Positions 9,237 through 19,687 are shown, counted from the stretch's first letter. The stretch is DNA of 64,000 nt from JANMZR01 sp031383555 (GCA_031383555.1 JANMZR010000410.1:1-64000); one strand, 5' to 3'. Notes: generated by a model not told the origin, from the letters alone. Numbers and translations are program-made.

Positions 9237-9272
9237 TTTGAACTATTTATAAAATGATTTTCGTTTATTTTG
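9237..9272 (+). promoter_or_regulatory. Possible Bacteroidetes promoter of the thioredoxin-like gene
   Basis: TTTG at 9237-9240 resembles the -33 element, and TTATTTTG at 9265-9272 matches TAnnTTTG at all fixed positions but one. The spacer is 24 bases, a little long. The start codon follows 26 bases later. This is a weak pattern match only. Confidence 0.25.
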
Positions 9273-9298
9273 TACGTTAAAAGCTAATTAATAATTAA

Positions 9299-9814
9299 AT
9301 GAAAAATATACTATTTGCAATTCTGACACTAGGATTTATTTTTTCGAGCCAATTGAGTAATGCTCAAGAAAAAACTAAAATTAAATGGATCACTATGGAC
9401 CAAGCCTTCGAAGCTATTAAAAAAGAGCCAAGAAAAATTGTAATCGATGTGTATACTGACTGGTGTGGATGGTGTAAAGTGATGGATAAAAACACTTTCA
9501 GCGATGCGAAAGTGGCCGAGTTTGTAAATAAAAAGTATTACGCTGTAAAATTAAACGCTGAGCAAGGTGGCGAAATTCAAATTGGCGATAAAAAATATAC
9601 GTATCCTCAATTGGCGTCAGAGCTAATGCAAGGCCGGATGAGTTACCCAACAATAGTATATTTAGACGAGAAATTCAACATGATTCAGCCGATTCCAGGT
9701 TATCAGGATGCCAAGGCCTTTCATCAAGTAATTACTTTTTTAGGCGATAATCATTACAAAAAGCTAGATTTTGAGAAATATAAGGCTGAGAAATATGATA
9801 AGGCTTATCAGTAG
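9299..9814 (+). CDS. Periplasmic thioredoxin-like protein (CGWC active site)
   Basis: 171 residues with a cleavable signal peptide ending near SNAQ (residue 22). The segment DVYTDWCGWCKVMDKNTFSD carries a redox C-x-x-C and matches the thioredoxin_7/DUF255-like branch rather than classical TrxA. A cis-Pro region occurs in MSYPTIVYLD. It probably acts as a thiol-disulfide reductase in the periplasm, helping to fold or reduce exported cysteine proteins or c-type cytochromes. The target is not evident. The gene is monocistronic with a terminator just behind it. Confidence 0.88.
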   Translation: MKNILFAILTLGFIFSSQLSNAQEKTKIKWITMDQAFEAIKKEPRKIVIDVYTDWCGWCKVMDKNTFSDAKVAEFVNKKYYAVKLNAEQGGEIQIGDKKYTYPQLASELMQGRMSYPTIVYLDEKFNMIQPIPGYQDAKAFHQVITFLGDNHYKKLDFEKYKAEKYDKAYQ

Positions 9815-9842
9815 ATTTGAGAAATAAGATTTGAGATTTTAG

Positions 9843-9881
9843 AAAAAACGCCAATTGGAAGGATTCAAATGGCGTTTTTTT
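9843..9881 (+). terminator. Rho-independent terminator
   Basis: AAAAAACGCCA (9843-9853) pairs with TGGCGTTTTTT (9870-9880). Beyond one mismatch the stem continues through TTG/CAA. The descending arm ends in a T tract. It lies 29 bases after the thioredoxin-like gene and can also serve the convergent asmA-like gene, because the A-rich arm gives a T tract on the other strand. Confidence 0.8.
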
Positions 9882-9938
9882 GTTCTATATCCTATTTTGT
9901 ACACGCTACTCCCAACCCATAACTTCACTAATTGCCAA

Positions 9939-12900
9939 CTATTTACCTGTGCTATCTTTTGGTGCTATTTTTTTAAGTTCCTCTTCAGCAGCTTTTTTCT
10001 TATCTTCAATTTCATTTTTGGCTTTATCTTCCGCAGCTTTTGCCTTGGTTTCTAGGTCTTGTTTTACTTTTTCCTCCGCTTCTTTGGCTTTGGCTTCCAT
10101 GGCTTTTCGCTTATCCTCAGCCACTTTTTTAGCTCTTTCTTCCAAATCTTTTTGCAGTTTTTCGGCTTTGGCACGGCCAATACTATCCAATTTGGCTTTA
10201 GCTTTTGCTTCAAGTTTTCGTTTTTCTTCTTCAACTATTTTAAGTAGTCGGACTTTTTCTTCGGCTATTTTTTCCTCAGCTATTTTCTTAAGCCGCTCGG
10301 CTTCTTCTCGAATTTTGTCTTCAGCTTCTTTTTTGAGCCTTTCAATTTCAGCTTTTGCTTTGTCTTCCAACTCTTTTTTCCTGGCTTCCGCCTCAGTTTT
10401 GAGCCTTTCTAACTCGGCTTTTGCTTTATCCTCTAGCTCTTTTCGCTTAGCTTCAGCTTCAGTTTTAAGTTTGTCGAGTTCTTTAAGAGCTTTCTCTTTT
10501 GCCGCTTCTATTTGTGCTTTTACTTCTGCTGTAACTGTTTCCTTTATTAAATTGGCCGTTTTACTACCTTTAAAAGCTATTTTTGGTTGCTTGAATGTTC
10601 CTCCCATTTGTAATTCAACGGCCACTCTATCAGTTCCTTGCAATGTTTTGCCTGTCCAAATTTTAAAAGCGTCATTAAAACCTTGGCCCACTTTCCCCGT
10701 TGGTGCATCAATATTTATGGCCCAATCAATACTCCCGTCTACCATATTAAAACCGCCAACACCAAACTTGTAGTCTTTAATGCTAAAATTAAAGGGTTTA
10801 AAGCCCATACGGCCATTATTAATTTCAGTTTGCATGAGCAAGTCTTGCAAAACAATTTTTTGTAAAACAGGCAATTTAGTTTTTGCCGCAACCGCCTTCA
10901 CAACAGGGTTTTCTTTAACTTCAGCTTTTATTAATTTTATCAAACCTTTACCAGAAAGCGACATCAATTTAGGTACCATATCTTGCCCTAGCTCCCCCGA
11001 AAGGTTAAACTTGGTTGTAAAATTGCCTAATAAATACTCGGCAATCGGCACAAAATTTCGTACAACCCATAGGTGCTGATACGATTGGGCAATGTCTAGT
11101 TTTTGCAGGTCCAAATCAAAATCAAACTTTGGATGCAAAATATCTTGAGAATTATAGCTTCCATTGGTAACAAAGCTGCCCCCCAATGAACTAAATACTA
11201 CATTTTGCATTTTTACCAGCCCGTTGTTTACTAGAATCTTACCGCTTGCGGTCGAAATTTTCATTTTCTCATAGGCACTTTCTACTACTTTTGCATTAAT
11301 AATTAAGTTTAAGTTTCTAGGAATTTTAACTGCTTGTAATTCACTAGCTATCAATGTTTTATCTCCTGGGTTCGGGTCATCTTCCATCCACTCATTCATA
11401 TTAAACGAATTAGAAATCAAGTCCAAAATTCCATTAAGGGCTTCATCGTTAAATACATAGCCAAAATAATTTGAGAATATACCTGAGCCTGAGTAGTCCG
11501 ATTTGCCTAAAAAGCCTGTGGCATTTTTAGCTATAATTTCTTTTGGAGTAAAAGTCAAATCAGCCGATTTGGCTGAAAATGGTTTCGGAAAATCCCTAGA
11601 ATTGTATTCAAAATCCTGCAAAGTGGCCGTTCCAGCCATGTTTAAATTTTGGTATTGGCTTTTGGTAATGGCCTCCATATTACCTTTTGTGGTAATATCC
11701 CCAATAATTTTCCCTTTCAACTTTGTACCTTTTATGGGGAATATGGCAGTAATTCTTGTTAAGTCTAATTTACCTTTTGCTGCCAAATCCCACTGAACAT
11801 TGTTGAAGTTTTCAATAGTTCCTTTGATTTTGAAAGGCTCATCTTGCATCACCAATGAGGCGTCTGATATATTTAATTTTGTATCCGTTGGCTTTCCAGA
11901 ACTATTTAATAATGAAGCTATTAGGCTAATATTTTGAATCGGTTCGGGAAATTGGTCAGACTTTACAAAGCCATTTTTCAAATTCAATTTTCCCTTAACA
12001 ATTGGAAATTCAACTTTTGTATAATAACCCTTCGCTACAATATCAGCATCCAAATTCCCCCTCATCGCCAAACCTTTCATTGGAAATATTTTATTTATTT
12101 CCGCCAAGTCGATATTTCCTTTTATATCAGCATCTACTTTTGAGTTTTGCAGGCCGACCAAAAGCAGCCTCCCTTTTATTGGATTTTTACCTAAATTCAA
12201 ATTAAATTTTTTCAAATCGATATGCGTATTAATCAATTTATCGGTTTTATTTTCGAAGAAACCATCAATATTAACATCTGAAATAGGTACCGAAAGCGAA
12301 GGAAATTGTAAGCGACCCTTGTTCACTTTTGCTGAAATTTCGAAAGTTGGGGTTTGGTGAGCATTATAAATACCTTTGGCTTTTCCTGCAATCGTAAAGC
12401 TACCAGAAGTTTCTGTATTTTTATAATCATCAGTATAAAAGGTTGGAATTAAGGATATTAACTTTTTAAAATCTTCATTTTCTTTTGTAGCAAATTGAAC
12501 ATCGAGATTTAAATTGGTGTCGGGCAGTGTAACAATTCCGCTTAAATCGATAGGAAAATCGTTTATTTGTAATTTACCCACTTTCAATTGATATTGATTT
12601 TTAGTAAGGTCAACATTTATTGGGCCTTCAAATGAAATACTTCGGCCGTTCAAATAGGTATTTCCTTTATAGTTAATCTCCGATTTCTCAATATTTGTAG
12701 TAGAATTTACATCGAAATGTTGACTGGTAATATCGCCTTTTCCTTCATGATTTATATTGGTAAGCTTAACGAAAGCTGGTAATTGCCTATTGTCGTAAGT
12801 GATTTGTGCATTGGTTATTTCCCAAGAATTAATGGCTACTGAAAAGGTAGATGGGATTGTATCTTGCTTATTATCAACACTTTTACGATAAATATCATAA

Positions 12901-13277
12901 TTATTCGACCCATCTTTCAATACTTTTAGGAGTACTTTTGGGCTATTTAATGCTATAGAATTCACTTTTATTTTACTTTCTTTGAAAATACTCATCAAGT
13001 TGAAACTCGTATTAAATTCTTTGGCGGCCACTAGCGTATCACCTAAAAAAGGAGTATTGCCTATTACACCAAAGTCAGAAAGAGAAACCGTAATTTGAGG
13101 GAAATTCTTGAAAAGTGAAAGGCCCAAGTCGCCATAAAATACTTTAGCATCAATTTTTTTCTCAATCTCAGCATCAACTTTTGCTTTTATTTTTCCTTTA
13201 AAAAATAGAGGAAAAGTAAATAGTAAAGCAATGAAAATCATTACTATGGAAATGATAATGAGGAAGATTTTTTTCAT
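9939..13277 (-). CDS. AsmA family protein with long charged coiled-coil C-terminus
   Basis: 1112 residues. An N-terminal membrane anchor (residues 4-27) is followed by the AsmA N-domain (VFYGDLGLSLFKNFPQITVSLSDFGV) and repeated beta-strands typical of AsmA/TamB-like lipid-transfer proteins (bridge-like periplasmic grooves). An AsmA-2 type C-domain lies near residues 780-890 (NPVVKAVAAKTKLPVLQKIVLQDL). From about residue 910 to the end is an almost pure Lys/Glu/Ala coiled coil with recurring KAKAELERLKTEAE-like heptads, resembling TolA or tropomyosin. I infer a periplasmic envelope protein that moves lipid or helps outer-membrane biogenesis. The tail is unusual and repeated. Confidence 0.9.
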   Translation of the reverse strand: MKKIFLIIISIVMIFIALLFTFPLFFKGKIKAKVDAEIEKKIDAKVFYGDLGLSLFKNFPQITVSLSDFGVIGNTPFLGDTLVAAKEFNTSFNLMSIFKESKIKVNSIALNSPKVLLKVLKDGSNNYDIYRKSVDNKQDTIPSTFSVAINSWEITNAQITYDNRQLPAFVKLTNINHEGKGDITSQHFDVNSTTNIEKSEINYKGNTYLNGRSISFEGPINVDLTKNQYQLKVGKLQINDFPIDLSGIVTLPDTNLNLDVQFATKENEDFKKLISLIPTFYTDDYKNTETSGSFTIAGKAKGIYNAHQTPTFEISAKVNKGRLQFPSLSVPISDVNIDGFFENKTDKLINTHIDLKKFNLNLGKNPIKGRLLLVGLQNSKVDADIKGNIDLAEINKIFPMKGLAMRGNLDADIVAKGYYTKVEFPIVKGKLNLKNGFVKSDQFPEPIQNISLIASLLNSSGKPTDTKLNISDASLVMQDEPFKIKGTIENFNNVQWDLAAKGKLDLTRITAIFPIKGTKLKGKIIGDITTKGNMEAITKSQYQNLNMAGTATLQDFEYNSRDFPKPFSAKSADLTFTPKEIIAKNATGFLGKSDYSGSGIFSNYFGYVFNDEALNGILDLISNSFNMNEWMEDDPNPGDKTLIASELQAVKIPRNLNLIINAKVVESAYEKMKISTASGKILVNNGLVKMQNVVFSSLGGSFVTNGSYNSQDILHPKFDFDLDLQKLDIAQSYQHLWVVRNFVPIAEYLLGNFTTKFNLSGELGQDMVPKLMSLSGKGLIKLIKAEVKENPVVKAVAAKTKLPVLQKIVLQDLLMQTEINNGRMGFKPFNFSIKDYKFGVGGFNMVDGSIDWAINIDAPTGKVGQGFNDAFKIWTGKTLQGTDRVAVELQMGGTFKQPKIAFKGSKTANLIKETVTAEVKAQIEAAKEKALKELDKLKTEAEAKRKELEDKAKAELERLKTEAEARKKELEDKAKAEIERLKKEAEDKIREEAERLKKIAEEKIAEEKVRLLKIVEEEKRKLEAKAKAKLDSIGRAKAEKLQKDLEERAKKVAEDKRKAMEAKAKEAEEKVKQDLETKAKAAEDKAKNEIEDKKKAAEEELKKIAPKDSTGK

Positions 13278-13339
13278 TTCTTATGTAGCCACGTTATTTT
13301 ATAAACGTATTATTTTAATTAAATGATGAGTAAGGAGTA

Positions 13340-13921
13340 TTAAAACCCCAACTCTTTTTCAATTAAAAGAATAAAACAGTGGATAATTTTGATATGGATT
13401 TCTTGAATACGGTCGGCAAACCCAAAATGAGGCACTATTATTTCAACATCGGCGGTATTTTTGAGTTGGCCGCCGTCTTTTCCTGAAAGCAAAATCACTT
13501 TCATACCTTTTTCTTTGGCGGAATTTACTGCATTAATTATATTTTTAGAATTACCAGAGGTACTGATTGCCAGCAATACATCTCCTTGATTACCAAGGCC
13601 TTCGACGAATCTTGAAAACACATAATCAAATCCATAATCGTTGCCAACGCAGCTTATATGACTCACATCCGAAATAGCAATCGCAGCCAAAGACTTTCTA
13701 TTGCCACGGTAGCGCCCAGAAAGCTCTTCGGCAAAATGCATAGCATCGCAATGTGAGCCACCGTTACCACATGATATTATTTTTGAACCCGATTTAAGGC
13801 TTTCTGCCATTATTTTGGCGGCTTGTTCTATTGATTCAAAGTTATTACTATCATTAATAAAACGCTCCAAAACAGTTTGTGCTTCAATAAATTCTTTTGA
13901 AATAATTTCTTTCAAATCCAT
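13340..13921 (-). CDS. gmhA: Sedoheptulose 7-phosphate isomerase (phosphoheptose isomerase)
   Basis: SIS-domain protein of 193 residues. I use the ATG at 13921, since upstream residues overlap the wzi-like gene. GmhA turns D-sedoheptulose 7-phosphate into D-glycero-D-manno-heptose 7-phosphate for LPS-core, O-chain or capsule heptose. Motifs are [20 protein letters not shown] and the sugar-phosphate loop STSGNSKN, with the C-terminal [11 protein letters not shown]. It starts on the last base of the wzi stop codon (TGATG), so translation is coupled. No hldE or other heptose gene lies in the window. Some relatives are called DiaA, but the active-site His and Glu pattern fits GmhA. Confidence 0.9.
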   Translation of the reverse strand: MDLKEIISKEFIEAQTVLERFINDSNNFESIEQAAKIMAESLKSGSKIISCGNGGSHCDAMHFAEELSGRYRGNRKSLAAIAISDVSHISCVGNDYGFDYVFSRFVEGLGNQGDVLLAISTSGNSKNIINAVNSAKEKGMKVILLSGKDGGQLKNTADVEIIVPHFGFADRIQEIHIKIIHCFILLIEKELGF

Positions 13922-15630
13922 CAGAATGCCGTTTGTTTGTAAGGTAAATTCCAACGCAAACCAAAGGTTGGAATAGTCGATTTTATGTTTTCTTTTAAGT
14001 TTTCGGTCGACCGAATAATCAGACTAGCATCGGCAAACATGTTGTGAATGAGCATATAACTCAGTCTAAGTTCTGAAAAAATAAGTCTAGTTTTTAGGCC
14101 TTGCCCAATATAATTGCCCTCGTCACGCACACGTGTATCGTAATTTAATAAAATATTACCTCCCCAATTTAAGTTTGGGTCGTCTTTGCCTGATATGCTG
14201 TTTATATAGGAGCCTACAAATAAAAGTTTTTTTGAAATCTGGTAGCGCAAAACAGTTGCTGACTCTTTGAAATTAGCTCCTAATGGATGCGCAAGAGCTT
14301 GGTTATAATTAGCAAAGTTGGTTGTTGAGCTAAAGTGAGCATAAGTATAAGGCCTGGCAACATTAATTTCTGATTGTACATCAAGGTTTTTTAAACCAAA
14401 AAGGTTTACTGTTTTAAGCCCAATTTGGTAAGCCCATTTATTTATAAACCGCCCTTGGTTTTTGAAAAAATCCTTTATAACAAGCTCATCAAAAAGGAAT
14501 TGACCATAAATAGAGGCTTTTTTATTAGAAATATACTTGAAATTGATACCAATCATTGTATTGTCGGGACTACCAACATACGACTCAACAAAACGATAAA
14601 ATATGATTGGATTTAAGTAATTGATATCTATTCCGTTGGATCTGTTTAAAATTACCGTTTCAAATAAACCCAAGTTAAAGTTTTTGCTAATATTTATTCC
14701 CAAATTATGCGATACCATATATTTACGAGGAATTATTGTGTTTTTCCCAACATAATTTTGATAATCAGTCAGTTGTGTAAATTGATTTTGGTATTGTACT
14801 TTTCCTATTTTTGTGTTTATTTTCAAAAACAACGTAGGTGCCGAAAAATCAGAAAGTATAACCGAACGCAGCCCTGAACCTATGAAAGTTTTATCATGAC
14901 CAAAAGTAAACATCATAGGTTTTACCGGGCTAAAAGTAATATAACCTCTCGCCGAAATATAGTCAATACCCTTTGCTCCGAAAGGTTTCCAATGGCCTTC
15001 TCCTGGAATTACCCTGTTAAGGTTGTGGTATTCTTTAATATAGTTGGGAAGCACAATTTGATTTTCTGTAAATAAAGTATAAAACCCAATTTTTTTTGAA
15101 ATACTTCCTCTTATTTCAATACCACGAGTATTTTGCCAAATATCTCCAACTTCATCTTTCCCACCTGTAAACTGAAAAACTGGACTCACATGTAAATTAA
15201 TCTCTTCATTATCAATACTATACAAATCAGATTTTCGCTCAAAAAAAACATTCCATAGCTTTTTTTTGCTAAAAGTAGAAGAATCGAATGCTATTTTTTG
15301 TGATACCGAAGGTTGGTTCCTGAGCGAACCAGAATGAAGCCACTCCCAATTGTCGTTTTTTAGGTATTGGATATTAAATAAATCCCGTTTGGAGAGTGAT
15401 TTTCTATTGATAGTACTATCCAACAAATTAATTGTTTCAACTATTTCCTTTCGAGTATAGGGTTTAATACCTGTGAAAATAGTTGGTAATAAGTCGCCTG
15501 ATAAAATTTCAAGTCTATCTAGAGTATGATAAGTATCTGCGTTTAAAGGCACAAATGCTGACTGTGCAAAAGAGGTTTTTGTAAGTGGAACTAAAAAAAA
15601 AATTAAGAGAAATAAACTAAACTTTGGCAT
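13921..15630 (-). CDS. Wzi-family outer-membrane capsule assembly protein
   Basis: About 569 residues from the ATG at 15630 ([12 protein letters not shown]), which places a clean signal peptide ending at TSFAQS at the N-terminus; an upstream ATG would bury it. The rest shows alternating amphipathic strands and typical Wzi segments such as [20 protein letters not shown] and [20 protein letters not shown]. Escherichia coli Wzi is an 18-strand barrel and lectin that anchors group 1 capsule to the surface. The coupled gmhA gene suggests a heptose-containing surface polysaccharide. The synthesis genes are elsewhere. Confidence 0.85.
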   Translation of the reverse strand: MPKFSLFLLIFFLVPLTKTSFAQSAFVPLNADTYHTLDRLEILSGDLLPTIFTGIKPYTRKEIVETINLLDSTINRKSLSKRDLFNIQYLKNDNWEWLHSGSLRNQPSVSQKIAFDSSTFSKKKLWNVFFERKSDLYSIDNEEINLHVSPVFQFTGGKDEVGDIWQNTRGIEIRGSISKKIGFYTLFTENQIVLPNYIKEYHNLNRVIPGEGHWKPFGAKGIDYISARGYITFSPVKPMMFTFGHDKTFIGSGLRSVILSDFSAPTLFLKINTKIGKVQYQNQFTQLTDYQNYVGKNTIIPRKYMVSHNLGINISKNFNLGLFETVILNRSNGIDINYLNPIIFYRFVESYVGSPDNTMIGINFKYISNKKASIYGQFLFDELVIKDFFKNQGRFINKWAYQIGLKTVNLFGLKNLDVQSEINVARPYTYAHFSSTTNFANYNQALAHPLGANFKESATVLRYQISKKLLFVGSYINSISGKDDPNLNWGGNILLNYDTRVRDEGNYIGQGLKTRLIFSELRLSYMLIHNMFADASLIIRSTENLKENIKSTIPTFGLRWNLPYKQTAF

Positions 15631-15813
15631 AAAGAGTTCTAAATAAGACAAGGTTTGATTAATTCCTTATTCAATTACAAAAATAGTGTAATAAATGAAT
15701 ATAATTAGAAATGATAAATATTTAGTTGGCTTATTTGCATAAATATTGATTGTAAAAATCTTGATTTTTTTTCAAATTTTATTGAACAAAACCCATAATA
15801 AAGTACCTGACAA

Positions 15814-16257
15814 TTGGAAATAGCAAAATATTTTTCCGTAATGCTCGCCAGCATGATTAAATTTTTTGGAGGACCAATAGCTGGGTTCTTAACAGGCATA
15901 CCTATTGAAAAAACAATCTTTTTATCGGCCGGAGGTATGATGTTAGCTGTAATTATTACAACAATATTTGCTAAAACCATTACTACATTTCTTGAAAAAA
16001 GGCAGAAAACAAAAAAAATAATCTTTTCTAAAAGAGCTAGATTTTCAGTGAAAATTTGGCAAAAATTAGGGCTATTTGGTATTTCATTTCTTACACCTGT
16101 GCTTTTTACTCCAATTGGAGGCACATTGATGGCGCTTTCCTTCAAAGCCAATATTTATAAAATGGTTGCCTATATGCTTATATCCGCCTTATTTTGGGGC
16201 TATGTTGTGAGTTGGTGCATTTACAAATTGGTTTTTATATCTGAACTATTCTCATAA
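15814..16257 (+). CDS. Small integral membrane protein, function unknown
   Basis: About 147 residues from a TTG at 15814; the next ATG at 15841 would cut the first helix. Four hydrophobic segments are visible, the first two containing FFGGPIAGFLTGIPIEKTIF and MMLAVIITTIFAKTITTFL. A basic loop (EKRQKTKKIIFSKRARFSVKIWQK) follows, then GISFLTPVLFTPIGGTLMAL and a last helix. The Pro/Gly-rich helices are somewhat like those of small-multidrug-export or DedA-like families, but I cannot assign it. It lies between two minus-strand genes with its own upstream region. Confidence 0.7.
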   Translation: MEIAKYFSVMLASMIKFFGGPIAGFLTGIPIEKTIFLSAGGMMLAVIITTIFAKTITTFLEKRQKTKKIIFSKRARFSVKIWQKLGLFGISFLTPVLFTPIGGTLMALSFKANIYKMVAYMLISALFWGYVVSWCIYKLVFISELFS

Positions 16258-16288
16258 GTAATCACTTAGTCTCTTAAAATACCCCTAG

Positions 16289-19200
16289 TTATTTTAAAGG
16301 TCTCAAAACCCTCACAGGATCAGCCGGTTGGGGCAAAAGCTTTACAGCTTGCGTTTTTAATAATTCTAAAGCAACTTCCACAGCTTTTTCCAATTGAGGG
16401 TCGTGCCCTTCAATAACGGATTTTGCATCTTGCTCTACGGTAATATCTGGCGAGATTCCAATATTTTCGACATCCCAATCTCCTTTATCATTGTAAAAAC
16501 CTCCTCGAGGTGCAGTTATACTACCACCGTCAATAAGGTTTGGTACATCCCAAATTCCTACTAAGCCTCCCCAAGTTTTTGTGCCTACCAAAGGCCCAAT
16601 TTTTCGCTTCTTGAACATATAGGGAAGCATATCACCACCTGAGCCTGCCGTTTCGTTTATTATCATCACTTTTGGACCAAAAATACCTGCATTTGGTGCG
16701 GTAAATGGTTGTTTATCACCAATTGGATTATTGAAATAGCCCATCAAATCTCTGGAAAGTAGGTCTACAATATAGTCGGCAATTGAGCCACCACCATTAT
16801 AGCGCTCATCGATTATGGCCCCTTTTTTGTTTTTTTGTGCAAAATAATAGCGATTAAAATTTTGGTAACCACCATCACCTGTATTTGGCAACCATACATA
16901 GGCCAGTTGCCCGTTCGAAAGTTTATCCACCATTTTTCGATTGTTTTCAATCCAATCGTATTGCCGCAGACCTGATTCCGATTTTACAGGTATTACCACA
17001 ATTTCTTTTGAGCCATCAGTATTTGGCGACGAATTTACAGAGATAGTAATCTGTTTATCAGCGGTTTGATCAAAAAAGGAATATAGATTTTGATTACCAT
17101 CCAAAGGAATTCCGTTTACGGCCAATAGATAGTCACCAACTTTTACTTTAATGCCTGGTCCAGAAAGTGGTGCTTTAAGGCTTGGGTTCCAGCTTTCACC
17201 CGTATATATTTTTTTAATACGGTATTTACCATTTGTAATTTCATAATCTGCTCCTAATAAGCCAACTGGCACTTTTTTCACTTCGGGAAAGTCCCCACCA
17301 CCTACAAATGAATGACCAATAGAAGTTTCCCCACCAAAAATGTCCAGCACATAATTCAAGTCGGAGCGGTGTTTTACATGATCAACCCATTTTGAATAGG
17401 TTTTGTAAGCCCAATCCATATCTAGTCCATGTACGTTTTTAACATAAAAATAATCTCTTTGGTAGCGCCAAGCTTCTCTGAAAATCTGCTTCCACTCTGC
17501 CGCAGGATCAACATTTATCTGTATATTACTAGTATTTACCGTTTCTTCAGCAGGATTTGGCTTGCCAGCAGCATCAGAGATCAGAATTTGACCAGCAGGT
17601 GTGGAATAAGCAAGCTTGCTTTTATCGGCCGAAATCTGAAAATAATTTACATCTTCAACAATTACTTCGCCCTTCTTTTTTGATAAATCATACCTGCTTA
17701 AAGTGGTGGCAGATTGATCAAGCTTTGTTTCAGAATAAAATAAAATCCCAGATTTTCCAGCTTTTAAGGCCGTATAATTTTTCTCTGGCAGGGCCAAAGC
17801 GATTGTTCTTTGTGCCAAATTTTCAAAGTCGATTTTAACCAATTTAACACTGTCTTTTTTCTCTTTTTCTGGCGCAATTTCTATTTTTTTGCCCTTAATT
17901 TTCTTTGAAACAGTTTTTATATTTAGTGAATCTTTTTTCGAAGAATCTGCTTTAACCACTTCCTCATCGCTTTCTGGGGCCAATGGCGATGCACTATCTT
18001 TTGATAAAACAGCGATATAAATTGCCTTGGTAACTGGGTGCTCATACGACGACATATCTAACCAACCCACATTCATTCCGTAATTGGTACTTGCCGTAAA
18101 ATATATATACTTCCCAGAAGCATCCCAAGCTGGGTTGGTGCAATCAGCCATTCCATCGGTAATTTGGAAAGTTTTGGCTTGATCCAAAGAATACACAAAA
18201 ATGGCCGAATACTCATTAGTTAGCCTTTTGGTATAAGCTACCCATTTTGAATCGGAGGCCCATTCAGGATAAATTAAGCGTACTGGATGTGCAAAACCTT
18301 CATTATCAATTTTAGTAATTTTTTCAGACGCCACTTCTAGCAACCATAATGTTCGGTCAGCATCAGCAAAGCTGATGTATTTTGAGTCGGGCGACCATGC
18401 TGGCGTATAGTAAAAAGTAGGCTTTTCAAATTTTATTTTTTTTGTATTTTTGCCAAATTGATCTGCAATAACCAGCTGATATTCACCACCTTCGTCAGAA
18501 AACCAAGAAATATTTTTGCCATCGGGCGACCAAGCAACTTCTCTATCTGCCTCACCTGCACTATTTGTCAAATTGCGACTATCCCCTTTTTTTGAAGGCA
18601 GGGTAATTACTTCACCACGTGCCGAAATCACAATTCTTTTGCCCGTTGGCGAAACCGAAATAGCATCGATATTCTTGTCTACTTTTACCCAATGAGGTCG
18701 TGTCCATGGGAATTCTCCAGTAACGGTAATTGACAGTTTTTCATGTTTTTGAGTACTCGAATTGAGCTTATAAAGATAACCCCCGTTTTCAAAAATGAGG
18801 TTGCCATTACTACCTTCCAAATTTTTGCAATCAAATTCTTTGAAAAAAGTAACTTGCCTAACTTGTTTATTATCAGTATTATAGCTCCATATATTCATCC
18901 CAAAATCACGATCGGAAAGAAAATAAATTTGCTTTTCAAACCAAACAGGATTCATGTCTCTACTGTTTTGCCAAGGCATTTTTTCGGTTGCTTGACTTTG
19001 AAAATCAAATATTTTCAAAGGAGCATTTTGGCCACCACGGTAATTGCGGAATTCGTCTTCCCAAGGGTCAATTTCCTCAAAAACAAATTTCTTTCCATCG
19101 GGCGAATACTTGCCATTTACGGCACGGGGAACAATAAATTTGGTTGGCATGCCCCCTTTTATTGAAACTGTCCATAATTGATCGGCATTGGGGTTGGGCA

Positions 19201-19588
19201 CTCTTGATCTTCCTGAAGTAAATAAAATATTTTCGCCATCAGGTGTAAAGCCTTGAACTAAATCAGGCCCAGGATGATAGGTCATTCTTTTGGGCTCACC
19301 TCCATCAATTGGCACCATAAACACATCGGTATTGCCATCATATTGGCCAGTAAAGGCAATTTGTTTTCCATTTGGGGAAAAATGTGGATTCGACTCCACG
19401 CCTTGGTAAGTGGTTATTCGCTTTACATTTTTCCCATCCAAATCGGCAAGCCAAATATCGCCGCCAAATACAAAGCTGATATGACTTGAGCTAATCGTTG
19501 GGTTTCTAAGTAGTTGGGTGTCTTGGGCTTGGGTATTTTTAAAAAAAAACAAAAAGGCGAAGCAAATAGGAAGATTGATAATTTTCAT
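16289..19588 (-). CDS. Tricorn-like S41 protease (beta-propeller, PDZ, S41)
   Basis: 1099 residues with a signal peptide (to about residue 21). Residues 30-530 hold repeated PD40/TolB-like propeller blades with recurring SPDGK-I-F motifs. A tricorn core domain covers about 680-760 (WKQIFREAWRYQRDYFYVKNVHG). A PDZ domain lies near 765-850 and the S41 peptidase at about 880-1070. The nucleophile is probably Ser983 in NETAGSGGDM, and DERYNGGGSIADYIVDLL precedes it. Archaeal tricorn trims proteasome peptides. The exported Bacteroidetes homologues probably degrade peptides in the periplasm. It is monocistronic. Confidence 0.92.
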   Translation of the reverse strand: MKIINLPICFAFLFFFKNTQAQDTQLLRNPTISSSHISFVFGGDIWLADLDGKNVKRITTYQGVESNPHFSPNGKQIAFTGQYDGNTDVFMVPIDGGEPKRMTYHPGPDLVQGFTPDGENILFTSGRSRVPNPNADQLWTVSIKGGMPTKFIVPRAVNGKYSPDGKKFVFEEIDPWEDEFRNYRGGQNAPLKIFDFQSQATEKMPWQNSRDMNPVWFEKQIYFLSDRDFGMNIWSYNTDNKQVRQVTFFKEFDCKNLEGSNGNLIFENGGYLYKLNSSTQKHEKLSITVTGEFPWTRPHWVKVDKNIDAISVSPTGKRIVISARGEVITLPSKKGDSRNLTNSAGEADREVAWSPDGKNISWFSDEGGEYQLVIADQFGKNTKKIKFEKPTFYYTPAWSPDSKYISFADADRTLWLLEVASEKITKIDNEGFAHPVRLIYPEWASDSKWVAYTKRLTNEYSAIFVYSLDQAKTFQITDGMADCTNPAWDASGKYIYFTASTNYGMNVGWLDMSSYEHPVTKAIYIAVLSKDSASPLAPESDEEVVKADSSKKDSLNIKTVSKKIKGKKIEIAPEKEKKDSVKLVKIDFENLAQRTIALALPEKNYTALKAGKSGILFYSETKLDQSATTLSRYDLSKKKGEVIVEDVNYFQISADKSKLAYSTPAGQILISDAAGKPNPAEETVNTSNIQINVDPAAEWKQIFREAWRYQRDYFYVKNVHGLDMDWAYKTYSKWVDHVKHRSDLNYVLDIFGGETSIGHSFVGGGDFPEVKKVPVGLLGADYEITNGKYRIKKIYTGESWNPSLKAPLSGPGIKVKVGDYLLAVNGIPLDGNQNLYSFFDQTADKQITISVNSSPNTDGSKEIVVIPVKSESGLRQYDWIENNRKMVDKLSNGQLAYVWLPNTGDGGYQNFNRYYFAQKNKKGAIIDERYNGGGSIADYIVDLLSRDLMGYFNNPIGDKQPFTAPNAGIFGPKVMIINETAGSGGDMLPYMFKKRKIGPLVGTKTWGGLVGIWDVPNLIDGGSITAPRGGFYNDKGDWDVENIGISPDITVEQDAKSVIEGHDPQLEKAVEVALELLKTQAVKLLPQPADPVRVLRPLK

Positions 19589-19613
19589 TTTGTTTAAGAC
19601 GTTTATATTTTTT

Positions 19614-19621
19614 CAAATATA
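19614..19621 (-). promoter_or_regulatory. Possible -7 box of the tricorn-like gene
   Basis: On the minus strand this reads TATATTTG, an exact match to the Bacteroidetes TAnnTTTG box, 26 bases before the start codon. A TTG-containing run lies upstream at an uncertain -33 spacing. Assigned from pattern only. Confidence 0.3.
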
Positions 19622-19687
19622 TGGAAAAAATAGAATTTAAGCTAAAAACAAGTTTCATGTGAATTAGCCAATTCAAAAAGGTAAAAC

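Noticed and set aside
9880..10773. 297-codon open frame opposite the asmA-like tail, Ser/Phe/Leu-rich
   Set aside because: It mirrors the Lys/Glu/Ala coiled-coil coding strand and has no recognisable domain; the AsmA frame explains the region.
16274..16297. TTAAAATA / TATTTTAA hairpin at the convergent ends near 16.28 kb
   Set aside because: All A/T stem without a T tract, overlapping the tricorn-like stop; too weak to call a terminator.
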